NCBI GenBank assembly: GCA_900696495.1
Contig: CAADGI010000005.1
Span: forward strand, 1 to 64,000
DNA from: an uncultured Alphaproteobacteria bacterium
Lineage (GTDB): Bacteria > Pseudomonadota > Alphaproteobacteria > Micavibrionales > Micavibrionaceae
DNA: 64,000 bases
Reading direction: 5' to 3'
Shown piece after piece: positions 19,386 to 26,460 of the stretch (position 1 is the first letter of the stretch; each line of letters opens with the position of its first letter). The position numbers and the translations under genes are program-made. The notes beneath the pieces were generated by a model. That model searched no databases, was not told where the DNA came from, and saw only the letters and a program-made list of their open reading frames with translations.

Positions 19386-19757
19386 TTAGTCGTTGTCTTC
19401 CAGTAAAATCGCGCCGGTCACGGAATCCGTGTTGCCATCGGCGCGCACGACTTCGCGCGCGTCCAGAACCGGCGTATGCCCGTCGTCATCGAACGAACCC
19501 TTGGCGCTGATTGTCATGCCGGGCGCGAAAAAATCATTGAGGCTGCCGTCTTCGATATCAATGCCGTCCATATCGATTTCAATCTCGCGGCCTGAATAAT
19601 CGACGAAGACGCTATCCCCTTCGATACGTGTGATGGTGCCGGAAATGATGTTGTTATTATTATCATCGAGCACGAGCGTGCTGTCTCTCGCCTGCACCGA
19701 AACCGGCATCAGGCAGACTGCACATACAAAACTGGCCATGAGAACTCTGCAATTCAT
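19386..19757 (-). CDS. Small exported acidic protein
   Basis: A 123-residue protein with a signal peptide (about residues 1-23, ending VQA) and an acidic, beta-rich mature part with repeated hydrophobic-polar strands (IISGTITRIEGDSVFVDYSG). The layout resembles small periplasmic OB-fold proteins, but no diagnostic motif is present. GAGGAAAACC precedes the ATG, a strong ribosome site. Confidence 0.72.
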   Translation of the reverse strand: MNCRVLMASFVCAVCLMPVSVQARDSTLVLDDNNNNIISGTITRIEGDSVFVDYSGREIEIDMDGIDIEDGSLNDFFAPGMTISAKGSFDDDGHTPVLDAREVVRADGNTDSVTGAILLEDND

Positions 19758-19818
19758 GGTTTTCCTCGCTGCTGTTTGGTCAAACGGGCAACCATGGAAA
19801 AAGTTCCTGAAGGGGAAA

Positions 19819-20448
19819 TCAGAACAGTTTATCGACGGCGTCTTCAGCGTCGTTCTTGATCTTGTCGAGCTGCATCCAGATCGTATCCTCCTGGCGGAGG
19901 AACATTTCGTTATAGCCGGAGCCGATCATGCCCTGCCAGCCCGATTCGTAACGGCATTTTTCCTTGCGGGTTTTATGGGGCTGCAGGCGCAACGTATATT
20001 GCAGCTTGAAGCCTTCCAGTTCGGTGCTGCGCATGTTGATGCCGTCGACATCAAGGCCCAGGCGGTTCCTGCCCCACTGATAGGCGATCAGGTCGTCGCG
20101 GTCGATGCGGTCCTTGACGCTGCATTTCTTGCTGCTTTGCTCGGTTTTCAGCGAGGCTTTCGTGCCGGCGTAATAGCTATCCTCGACCGGCGTGACGCCT
20201 TCGCTCAGTTTGATGTGCGAGGGAAACGGAATCGGCTGGCCGGTGAAGGCGCGGAGTTGCTGCGGCTCGAATGTTTCATGGGCCGCGGACACATCGAAGG
20301 TCGGCGGCGGCGGCGCTAATGCGGCCTGGGATTCATCAGAATGAGCGCAGCCTGCCATGGCCAGCGCAATTGCTGCGAGCAAAACGGGATTTATACGTTT
20401 TTGGCCAGGCGCGATGAAACATCCTCTTTTCACCACACACACACTCAT
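19819..20448 (-). CDS. Unknown lipoprotein
   Basis: A 209-residue predicted lipoprotein; the export signal has a positively charged start and a hydrophobic core ending LAMAGC (Cys about residue 34). The mature N-terminus has AALAPPPP, a string shared with the next lipoprotein. The mature domain contains several Cys and Trp residues (KKCSVKDRIDRDD, KCRYESGWQGMIGSGYNEMF) that could form disulphides. No family recognised; the C-terminus is a charged helix. Confidence 0.72.
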   Translation of the reverse strand: MSVCVVKRGCFIAPGQKRINPVLLAAIALAMAGCAHSDESQAALAPPPPTFDVSAAHETFEPQQLRAFTGQPIPFPSHIKLSEGVTPVEDSYYAGTKASLKTEQSSKKCSVKDRIDRDDLIAYQWGRNRLGLDVDGINMRSTELEGFKLQYTLRLQPHKTRKEKCRYESGWQGMIGSGYNEMFLRQEDTIWMQLDKIKNDAEDAVDKLF

Positions 20449-20551
20449 ACTTTCAGGATACCACGAAACCCGCGGCCAGAGCCACTTTCAGCAGTGCGGC
20501 GCAGCAGGTCCGGGCTGAAAATCCAGCTAAATTGGGAATAATTTCAGGGCG

Positions 20552-21007
20552 TTAAAACGAGCGGCAGGAGAAGCTTTTCCGGGCCGGCGACGGCAGGGCA
20601 AAGGTGAATTGCACCGTCATCTGGCCGCCGGAATGAAGATTGGCGAATCCATGGTCGTTGTCATGCGCGAGGGGGCCGCCAAATCCGACACCGACACGTC
20701 CTTCGTTTGACGTGAAGCCAAGACATTTCCTGCCCGGTATTGCAGGCGCTTCTTCGGCATTGGGAAAACCTTCGCCCGCAGCAGGCATGATCGAATTCAT
20801 CATCCGCACCATGGCGATTTCAGCCGGAACAGGAGGACCGTAAGACTGGACGCTGGCCATGAACGGCGGAGGCGGCGCAAGCGCGGCGTTCGGCGTATAA
20901 TTGTCCTTCGAGCTGCAGCCTGTAACCAGCAGCAGAGCAGCAAGAACAAGCGCCGTAAATGTTTCGCGTGCGTAAAAAGCGCACAGATGAAGCCTCGCAA
21001 CCACCAT
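20552..21007 (-). CDS. Unknown lipoprotein with AALAPPPP segment
   Basis: A 151-residue predicted lipoprotein with a signal ending LLLVTGC (Cys about residue 31), then SSKDNYTPNAALAPPPPF. The C-terminal half is glycine-rich and beta-like (GRVGVGFGGPLAHDNDHG) and ends with ARKSFSCRSF. An AGGTGG ribosome site precedes the start. It resembles the previous lipoprotein only around the AALAPPPP segment, so the two may share a domain or an origin. Confidence 0.7.
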   Translation of the reverse strand: MVVARLHLCAFYARETFTALVLAALLLVTGCSSKDNYTPNAALAPPPPFMASVQSYGPPVPAEIAMVRMMNSIMPAAGEGFPNAEEAPAIPGRKCLGFTSNEGRVGVGFGGPLAHDNDHGFANLHSGGQMTVQFTFALPSPARKSFSCRSF

Positions 21008-21178
21008 AATTCCACCTATAAAATTTTCGTTTAATTGTTGCTTTTTTCAGCGAGAAACGCAGCGTATAGCTCAGTTATACGCCCGGCGGCTTAAAATATT
21101 GTTAAAAGCCCGGAAAAAAGCGCTCCCGCGCTCAAAAAAGCGCGAAAACAAGGGGAATTATGAGGAATTATTTAACGG

Positions 21179-21337
21179 CTAACGCTCGATCTCGGCGGTG
21201 ATCTGCTTGCCGCCGATATTGACGTCGAGCACCGTTTCCTTGCGGCTCTGATCGTAGAAATAATAGGCCGCGCCCAGTGCCAGCACGATGATAACCGCGA
21301 TCACGAGGTTCTGGTTCTTTTGAGGTGTGTCAGTCAT
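21179..21337 (-). CDS. 52-residue single-pass membrane protein
   Basis: A small ORF MTDTPQKNQNLVIAVIIVLA with a membrane helix at about residues 11-28 and a C-terminal part QSRKETVLDVNIGGKQITAE. It sits 23 bases downstream of the PepSY-type gene on the same strand. The coding frame is open throughout and codon use resembles that of its neighbours. Function unknown. Confidence 0.7.
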   Translation of the reverse strand: MTDTPQKNQNLVIAVIIVLALGAAYYFYDQSRKETVLDVNIGGKQITAEIER

Positions 21338-21360
21338 GTTCAAGTCTCCCGTTCATATAT

Positions 21361-22032
21361 CTATGGTTTAGGTCCCGGCCTGCCAACAGGCTGCGGGTCG
21401 TATGGTTCCCAGTCGGCGGGCAGGTGCCCCGGCTGGGTAGACTTTTGCTCGTGCGTCTCGACATAGGCGCTGATGACGACTTCGCCGCTCGCCGCGTCGA
21501 CCAATACATCATAAGGCCCCTCGTCAGTCTTGAACGTCACGACATAAACCGGGCGGCCTTTATAGGTCTGCCGCGAACTGGTGAACCCGCTGCTGGCCGG
21601 GGCGGCGTCGAACGCGATCGAGGTCGCCTGGCGCTCGCTTATTTCCTCGCCGGGTGCCAGCGATTGCGTAACCGCTCTCTGAGTCGGCACGCGCGGCGGC
21701 TTCGGATGATTGGCTTTCGGCGCTTTCGCCTCTTTCGGTTCCGGCGCGGGCGCCTTTTCAGCTTCGCGCGGCGGCGTGGCGATCGGGTCGTTGTAAGGAC
21801 GCACCTCGACTTCCGGCACGATCAGAGGCTTTTCAGCCGGAGGAACCGGCACGGCCCGGGCAGGCGGAGCCTCGGGTTCGCCGGGCAGAACGGGATCGAC
21901 GCCTTCAATCGGCACAGTCACTTTAGTGCCGTCATCCTGGATGACGGTGATCGCGCCTTCATCCTGCGCGAAGGCAGGCGCGGCAAAAATCAGCGCGGTG
22001 GCGAGAATGAGGGGGCGGGCTGAACGGCGCAT
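21361..22032 (-). CDS. Exported PepSY-like protein with Pro/Ala linker
   Basis: A 223-residue protein with a signal peptide (about residues 1-22, ending APAFA). Residues 40-130 are Pro/Ala/Glu/Lys-rich and probably extended. The C-terminal 80 residues (ISERQATSIAFDA ... YVVTFKTDEGPYDVLVDAA) have the helix-then-strands pattern of PepSY domains. PepSY domains are linked to peptidase inhibition or envelope regulation. The ATG at 22032 follows a strong AAAGGAG; the frame is open 95 codons further, but that region holds a repeated leader element. Confidence in the PepSY match is moderate. Confidence 0.7.
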   Translation of the reverse strand: MRRSARPLILATALIFAAPAFAQDEGAITVIQDDGTKVTVPIEGVDPVLPGEPEAPPARAVPVPPAEKPLIVPEVEVRPYNDPIATPPREAEKAPAPEPKEAKAPKANHPKPPRVPTQRAVTQSLAPGEEISERQATSIAFDAAPASSGFTSSRQTYKGRPVYVVTFKTDEGPYDVLVDAASGEVVISAYVETHEQKSTQPGHLPADWEPYDPQPVGRPGPKP

Positions 22033-22128
22033 CGAAAACTCCTTTGGCCGCAGTATAGCCGATAGAACGGCGCGCACAACCGGGCCGGCAAAGGGATGAA
22101 AACGGCAAGCGTTTGAAACGCGGGGGTT

Positions 22129-22212
22129 ATCCGGTTTCACTTCGGCGGTTTTGGTGGGGGTGGGGGTGTGGCTCATATCAGTTCGTTCGGTCGTTTTTTG
22201 GAGAGGGGGGCG
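22129..22212 (-). repeat. Dispersed leader element, copy 2
   Basis: On the minus strand it reads AACGACCGAACGAACTGATA, then a tract of ACCCCC units, then GTGAAACCGGAT, matching the order and orientation of the purB leader copy (10415-10492). It lies about 97 bases upstream of the PepSY-type gene. The rest of 22033-22313 holds no gene I can support. Confidence 0.65.
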
Positions 22213-22313
22213 GGCTGAAAGCACGCGGAACGGCACGAACGCGGCAGACAGAAGGCTCGGCGATTTCCGTTGAGGAGAGCATAAGAAAAATATAGGAAAT
22301 AATTCCCAGAAAG

Positions 22314-22496
22314 TCAAGGCCTGGATTTTTGCAAACGGCGCTTCAGTTCTGAAGGCTTAAGCGATTTTATACCCCCGTCACGCCCCTTAACTATTAGAGA
22401 TGTTTTGTAGCGTTCGGCATTCTTAATGGCGACATGTATAGCGCCTTTTAAGACATGCTTGGGCTTTCCTTTGGCGGCAACGGTTTCAATGTTCAT
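22314..22496 (-). CDS. Antitoxin-like small protein (partner of zeta-type toxin)
   Basis: A 60-residue basic protein. The segment AIKNAERYKTSLIVKGRDGG followed by IKSLKPSEL has the pattern (helix, then V..DG..., then P.EL) of the short proteins that accompany COG4185-type zeta-like ATPases. Its start overlaps the last 11 bases of the toxin remnant, as in translationally coupled pairs. That the order is toxin first is unusual. The similarity is from memory of the family and is weak at this length. Confidence 0.5.
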   Translation of the reverse strand: MNIETVAAKGKPKHVLKGAIHVAIKNAERYKTSLIVKGRDGGIKSLKPSELKRRLQKSRP

Positions 22497-22952
22497 TCTG
22501 TGCTTCTATAACTTTCTTATAAAACCTGTCAAACAACGCTTCATTATAAATCATGAACATTCTTCTCGCGACAGTACGGGAAAACTCCTCCATAGAGCCA
22601 TCGGTGGTATCGTATGTAATAATTGTACCACACAGCTTTATATAGGAAAAAAGATTCTCGAGGCTGCGCCAATACCGTCTTTTTACGTCCTCGGCAGGCA
22701 CACGATGGCCGCCTTCCTTTACTCTCTGGACTATACGTTTCAGATTGATGCGAACATCGCTGCAAAAAATATAATGCATCTCAATTTCTAATTTAAGGCA
22801 GATGCTTTTTTAATCAGGCTTTTTATATTGCCGCCTGAAAGAGTGGATTCAACAGCGAAACTTTTCTTCGCTTCAATAAACTGGTCAATTCTTTTCAGAA
22901 CCAATCTTCCCGCTGCCATTCCCTGCTTCGAGGGATTCAACGGGAAAAGCCC
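22486..22952 (-). pseudogene. Broken zeta-type toxin/ATPase (COG4185-like)
   Basis: Two conserved pieces lie in different frames. From 22952 to about 22788 the minus strand reads GLFPLNPSKQGMAAGRLVLK and on to VESTLSGGNIKSLIKKA, then a stop. Shifted by one frame, from about 22800 to 22486, it continues MHYIFCSDVRINLKRIVQRV and GGHRVPAEDVKRRYWRSL, the classic substrate-side region of this family. The N-terminal P-loop region is missing and is replaced by a palindromic repeat. The gene is thus both truncated and frameshifted, and should be inactive as a kinase. A one-base sequencing error could explain the frameshift but not the missing P-loop. Confidence 0.75.
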
Positions 22953-23043
22953 TCAGCGAAAACTGGACTCCATGGATGGAACAGGCAGAGATCAATTGCT
23001 TAAACAACATATGAATGAATCCCGGCTTTCGCCGGGATGACAA
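22950..23043 (+). repeat. GTCATTCC-family palindromic element at the toxin breakpoint
   Basis: CAGCGAAAACTGGACTCCAT at the left aligns with CAGCGAAAGCTGGAATCCAT of the element at 25419, and the right arm is CCCGGCTTTCGCCGGGATGA. The outermost left arm is degraded. It occupies the space between the uvrB stop (23050) and the toxin remnant. Confidence 0.72.
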
Positions 23044-23049
23044 TGTGGA

Positions 23050-25110
23050 TTACCTCAACCCCAGTTCCAGCGTTTCCAGTTTCTGGATTTCGTCGCGTAA
23101 GGAAGCCGCCTCTTCGAACTCCAGGTCCGCCGCCGCGGCGAGCATGTCCTTGCGCAGGCGCTCGATATGTTTCTTCAGCTTCTCGGGCTTGCCGATGAAT
23201 TCCTGCATGCCGCTGTCTTCAAGCGTCAGGATTTCGTCGAGATGGTCGCCCTGCTCGTAAACGGAATCCAGAATGGTCGAAATGTTTTTGCGCACGCTCT
23301 CGGGCGTGATGCCATGCGCCTTGTTGTATTCGAGCTGTTTCTCGCGGCGGCGCGAGGTTTCGTCGATGGCGGCCTGCATGCTGTCGGTGATGTGGTCGGC
23401 GTAGAGGATCGCCTTGCCGTCGATATTGCGGGCCGCGCGGCCGATCGTCTGGATGAGCGAAGTGCGCGAGCGCAGGAAGCCTTCCTTGTCGGCGTCCAAA
23501 ATGCACACGCGCATGCATTCGGGAATGTCGAGGCCTTCGCGCAGCAAATTGATGCCGACCAGCACGTCGAATTCGCCCTTTCGGAGCGACTGCATAATCT
23601 CGATGCGCTCGAGCGTTTCGACGTCGGAATGGAGATAACGCACGCGCACGCCGTTCTCGGTAAGATATTCCGTGAGGTCCTCGGCCATTTTCTTGGTGAG
23701 CGTGGTGACGAGCACGCGGCCCCCCTGCTTCGCCACCTCGCGGCATTCATGCATGAGGTCGTCAACCTGGTGGGCGGTGGGACGGATTTCAACCGGCGGG
23801 TCGATAAGGCCGGTGGGGCGCACGACCTGTTCGGCATAGATGCCGCCCGCCTGCTGCAATTCCCACTCGGCGGGCGTGGCGGAGACATAGGTGGTCTGGC
23901 CGCGCAGGGCGTTCCACTCCTCGAATTTGAGCGGGCGGTTGTCGACCGCGGCGGGCAGCCGGAAGCCGTATTCGACCAGCGTCGATTTGCGCTTGAAGTC
24001 GCCGTTATACATGGCGCGGAGCTGCGGCACCATGACGTGGCTTTCGTCGAGGAAGATGAGCGCGTCGGGCGGGAGGTATTCGATCAGGGTCGGCGGCGGC
24101 TCGCCGGGCGCGCGGCCCGTCATGTAGCGCGAATAATTCTCGATCCCCGCGCAGGTGCCCATCGCCTCCATCATCTCGATATCAAAACGCGTGCGCTGCT
24201 CGAGCCGCTGGGCTTCGAGGAGTTTATTCCGGGATTCAAAATGCGCGACCTGGATTTTAAGATCGCGCTTGATGTTCTGGATCGCCTGCTGCATCGTCGG
24301 CCCGGGCGTGATGTAGTGCGAGTTGGCGTAAATCCGCACGCCGTCCAGGTCGCCGAATTTCTCGCCGGTGAGCGGATCGAATTCCGTGACGCCTTCCAGC
24401 TCATCTCCAAAGAGAGAGAACCGCCACGCGCGGTCCTCCATGTGGGTGGGGAACAGCTCGACCGTGTCTCCACGCACGCGAAATGTGCCGCGCTCGAACG
24501 CGATGTCGTTGCGCTTATATTGCAGGGTGATGAGGCGGCCGATCAGTTCCTGCCGGTCGATCCGCTCGCCCTTGTGCAGGTCGAACCGCATGGCGAGATA
24601 ATCCTCCTTCGAGCCGATGCCGTAGATGCAGGACACGGAAGCGACGATGATGCAGTCCCGCCGCTCAAACACGGCACGCGTCGCGGCATGGCGCATCCGG
24701 TCGATCTGCTCGTTAATCGAGGAATCTTTTTCGATGAACAGGTCCGTCTTCGGGACGTAGGCTTCGGGCTGGTAGTAATCGTAATAGGAGACAAAATACT
24801 CGACCGCGTTGTCGGGGAAGAAGGTCTTCATCTCGCCGTAGAGCTGCGCGGCCAGGGTTTTGTTAGGAGCCAGAACCAGCGCCGGGCGCTGCAGCTCCTG
24901 GATCACGTGCGCCATGGTGAAGGTCTTGCCGGAACCCGTGACGCCGAGCAGGACCTGGTCGGTCAGGCCGTTTTTGATCCCCTCGACCAACTGTTTGATG
25001 GCGGCAGGCTGGTCGCCGGCGGGGGTGAAATCGGAATGGATGCGGAACGGACGGGAAATATCCCCCTGCCCGGTCTGGGTCCTGCCTGCCTCTGCCGTCT
25101 CTGTCGCCAT
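23050..25110 (-). CDS. uvrB: Excinuclease ABC subunit B
   Basis: A 686-residue DNA helicase-like damage verification subunit of nucleotide excision repair. Motifs: P-loop [13 protein letters not shown] (about residue 57), the beta-hairpin region [12 protein letters not shown] (about 110), DESH in [12 protein letters not shown] (about 352), the helicase motif QTIGRAARN (about 558), and the C-terminal UVR domain for UvrC contact ([17 protein letters not shown], about 663). Length and domain order are complete. A 25-residue leader precedes the conserved [14 protein letters not shown]. It is transcribed alone, ending at a palindrome. Confidence 0.98.
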   Translation of the reverse strand: MATETAEAGRTQTGQGDISRPFRIHSDFTPAGDQPAAIKQLVEGIKNGLTDQVLLGVTGSGKTFTMAHVIQELQRPALVLAPNKTLAAQLYGEMKTFFPDNAVEYFVSYYDYYQPEAYVPKTDLFIEKDSSINEQIDRMRHAATRAVFERRDCIIVASVSCIYGIGSKEDYLAMRFDLHKGERIDRQELIGRLITLQYKRNDIAFERGTFRVRGDTVELFPTHMEDRAWRFSLFGDELEGVTEFDPLTGEKFGDLDGVRIYANSHYITPGPTMQQAIQNIKRDLKIQVAHFESRNKLLEAQRLEQRTRFDIEMMEAMGTCAGIENYSRYMTGRAPGEPPPTLIEYLPPDALIFLDESHVMVPQLRAMYNGDFKRKSTLVEYGFRLPAAVDNRPLKFEEWNALRGQTTYVSATPAEWELQQAGGIYAEQVVRPTGLIDPPVEIRPTAHQVDDLMHECREVAKQGGRVLVTTLTKKMAEDLTEYLTENGVRVRYLHSDVETLERIEIMQSLRKGEFDVLVGINLLREGLDIPECMRVCILDADKEGFLRSRTSLIQTIGRAARNIDGKAILYADHITDSMQAAIDETSRRREKQLEYNKAHGITPESVRKNISTILDSVYEQGDHLDEILTLEDSGMQEFIGKPEKLKKHIERLRKDMLAAAADLEFEEAASLRDEIQKLETLELGLR

Positions 25111-25144
25111 GGCATTTATATATAGGCCTTAAGCCCCAAAAACA

Positions 25145-25172
25145 AACGCCGCCCGGGTATCCGCGCGGCGTT
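25145..25172 (-). terminator. Terminator of the mini-lipoprotein gene
   Basis: On the minus strand the hairpin AACGCCGCGCGGATACCCGG / GCGGCGTT is followed by TGTTTTTGGGG, about 38 bases past the stop at 25211. It also lies just before the uvrB start. Confidence 0.75.
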
Positions 25173-25210
25173 GATAAGGGAGGAATGAGGCACCCCCTTG
25201 GGTATGCGTA

Positions 25211-25339
25211 TTACTTGGACTGGCTGCTGCGGAAGGTGCTCTCGCCGCGTGCGCTGTCCGAGGTCTGGGCATTCGCAGCGCAGCCGGCCAAGGCCAGAAC
25301 GGTGCAGGACGCCAGGACCAGGGTTTTAACGTTTTTCAT
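25211..25339 (-). CDS. 42-residue mini-lipoprotein
   Basis: A small ORF MKNVKTLVLASCTVLALAGC with a clear lipobox LAGC (Cys 20) and a 22-residue polar mature part ending TFRSSQSK. An AAAGGAA ribosome site precedes the ATG and a strong terminator follows, so it is a stand-alone expressed gene. The size resembles entericidin-like or other tiny outer-membrane lipoproteins; function is unknown. Confidence 0.78.
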   Translation of the reverse strand: MKNVKTLVLASCTVLALAGCAANAQTSDSARGESTFRSSQSK

Positions 25340-25418
25340 GTATCGGTTCCTTTCCCCATGAATTAGCCCTTAGCTCTAGCAGAAAATTACGCCCCGTCCA
25401 AACCCAAAATTACCCTCC

Positions 25419-25517
25419 GTCATTCCAGCGAAAGCTGGAATCCATGGAAAGAACGAGGCGAATTTTCAAGATTGTCCTGACCGGCAAATGAACCCCGGCT
25501 TTCGCCGGGGGGACGAC
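25419..25517 (+). repeat. GTCATTCC-family palindromic element
   Basis: The left half GTCATTCCAGCGAAAGCTGG is itself a hairpin and is followed by AATCCATGG; the right half CCCCGGCTTTCGCCGGGG is another. The ends GTCAT and GACGAC are roughly inverted. It lies in the 250-base space between the mini-lipoprotein promoter region and the first lysine-rich gene's terminator, with no other gene visible there. Confidence 0.8.
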
Positions 25518-25534
25518 GGGGGATATAAAAACAA

Positions 25535-25561
25535 ACAGCGCGGACCCGAAGCCCGCGCTGT
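25535..25561 (-). terminator. Terminator of first lysine-rich mini-gene
   Basis: On the minus strand ACAGCGCGGGCTTCGGGTCC / GCGCTGT is followed by TTGTTTTTAT, 28 bases past the stop at 25590. Confidence 0.85.
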
Positions 25562-25589
25562 GAAGTTACTCAGAAAGAAAAAGGGTTAA

Positions 25590-25679
25590 TTAGCCTTTTT
25601 TCTTTTTCGTTGTTTTTTTCTTTTTCGTTGCTGTTTTTTTCTTAGCAACTTTCTTCTTCGCTTTTTTCTTGGCTGCCAT
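25590..25679 (-). CDS. Lysine-rich mini-protein 1 (29 residues)
   Basis: A 29-residue protein beginning MAAKKKAKKKVAKKKTATKK, then KKTTKKKKG. About 60% lysine, otherwise Ala, Thr, Val and one Gly; no acidic residue. A GGGAG ribosome site and a strong terminator bracket it. The composition is like histone H1/HU C-terminal tails (KAAKK repeats), so nucleic-acid binding or charge neutralisation is likely. A 44-residue homologue-like gene lies 325 bases upstream. Confidence 0.7.
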   Translation of the reverse strand: MAAKKKAKKKVAKKKTATKKKKTTKKKKG

Positions 25680-25845
25680 TGGAGGTCTCCCAAAAAAGAT
25701 GTGATCTGAAAGCGACCACTGCACGGCACCAGACACCCGATGCCTGAAACTTATGGTACTCGCGATTCGGAGCTTTACACACAGAAATCAACAAAAGTAA
25801 AAAATAATCCCTGATTTTTTGTGGATGAGATTTTTTGTGAGTTTC

Positions 25846-25918
25846 GTCATTGCGAGGAGCGAACGCGACGAAGCAATCCATTTTTTAAACTGGATCGCTT
25901 CGCTGCGCTCGCGATGAC
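25846..25918 (+). repeat. GTCATTGCGAG-family palindromic element
   Basis: GTCATTGCGAGGAGCGAACG at the left and CGCTGCGCTCGCGATGAC at the right, with CGAAGCAATCCA / TGGATCGCTTCG inner arms and a short T/A loop. It lies between the two lysine-rich genes. Confidence 0.87.
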
Positions 25919-25958
25919 GACAGAAATATTCGCAATGACGATGCAACGCACACAATAA

Positions 25959-25985
25959 AAAACGCCGCCCGGAGGCGGCGCTTTC
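25959..25985 (-). terminator. Terminator of second lysine-rich mini-gene
   Basis: The minus-strand hairpin CGCCGCC TCCG GGCGGCG is followed by TTTTTTATTG, 20 bases past the stop at 26005. Confidence 0.88.
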
Positions 25986-26004
25986 GAATTAATGAAGGAC
26001 TAAG

Positions 26005-26139
26005 TTAGGCCTTCTTCTTTTTCTTCGCTTTTTTAGCGGGCGCTTTTTTCGCTTTCGCGGGCTTGCGCTTTTTCGCTTTTTTGGCCGTTTTCTTTGCAGC
26101 CATTTTCACTGTTTTCTTTTTTGCTTTCTTCTTAGCCAT
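26005..26139 (-). CDS. Lysine-rich mini-protein 2 (44 residues)
   Basis: A 44-residue protein starting MAKKKAKKKTVKMAAKKTAK, then a KAKKRKPAKAKKAPAKKAKK repeat and ending KKKA. Over half the residues are lysine, with PAKKA-type units as in histone H1 and bacterial HC1/HC2-like or HU-tail sequences. GGAG stands 10 bases before the ATG; a frame running 55 codons further upstream is AT-rich with no other start support. A terminator follows. Likely a nucleoid-associated or RNA-binding peptide. Confidence 0.75.
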   Translation of the reverse strand: MAKKKAKKKTVKMAAKKTAKKAKKRKPAKAKKAPAKKAKKKKKA

Positions 26140-26317
26140 AGTAGTTTTCTCCAATGTAGAAGTTTCGTTTGAAAGAAATTTGACCGGAATGGTCAGGAAG
26201 GAATAGTTACTCAACTCGGAGTAATATACACCGATTTGACTTAATGACCTAATAAAATTTTGCATTCCCGCCCTTTTGCTCAAGTACCCCCTCGCTGACC
26301 CCAAGAAGTGAAAAGTA

Positions 26318-26418
26318 AAACCACAGAGTACGCGGCACCAAGAAAGAGCACACAGAGCATTTAATTTTTAGAAAAAAGCTCATTTTACTCTGTTTTTCAC
26401 TGTGAACTCTGCGGTTAA
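26318..26418 (+). repeat. CACAGAG-type palindromic element (decayed)
   Basis: The left arm AACCACAGAGTACGCGGCAC continues to GCACACAGAGCAT; the right arm has ACTCTG, CACTGTGAACTCTGCGGTTA. The ends AACC/GGTT and the 9-11 base units are like those of the CACAGCG and CACTGAG elements near map and radC, but arm pairing is imperfect. It ends about 43 bases before lysS. Confidence 0.65.
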
Positions 26419-26460
26419 AACTTGTTTTGAATATTTATAAAAGTTTGTTATTGCTAGCGC

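Noticed and set aside
22033-22317. 95-residue extension of the PepSY-type protein
   Set aside because: The ATG at 22032 has a strong ribosome site and a proper signal peptide; the extension crosses a repeated non-coding leader element.
23167-25125. 652-codon open frame antisense to uvrB
   Set aside because: uvrB on the other strand is complete with all motifs. The antisense frame is open because of GC-rich codon bias, and its product shows Arg/Asp/His/Val-rich shadow composition.
25560-25680. Lysine-rich mini-ORFs as mere T-rich terminator artefacts
   Set aside because: I considered that poly-lysine might be an accidental reading of T-rich DNA, but each ORF has its own ribosome site, Ala/Val/Pro/Thr interspersed in a regular pattern and a separate hairpin terminator, so I kept them as genes with moderate confidence.
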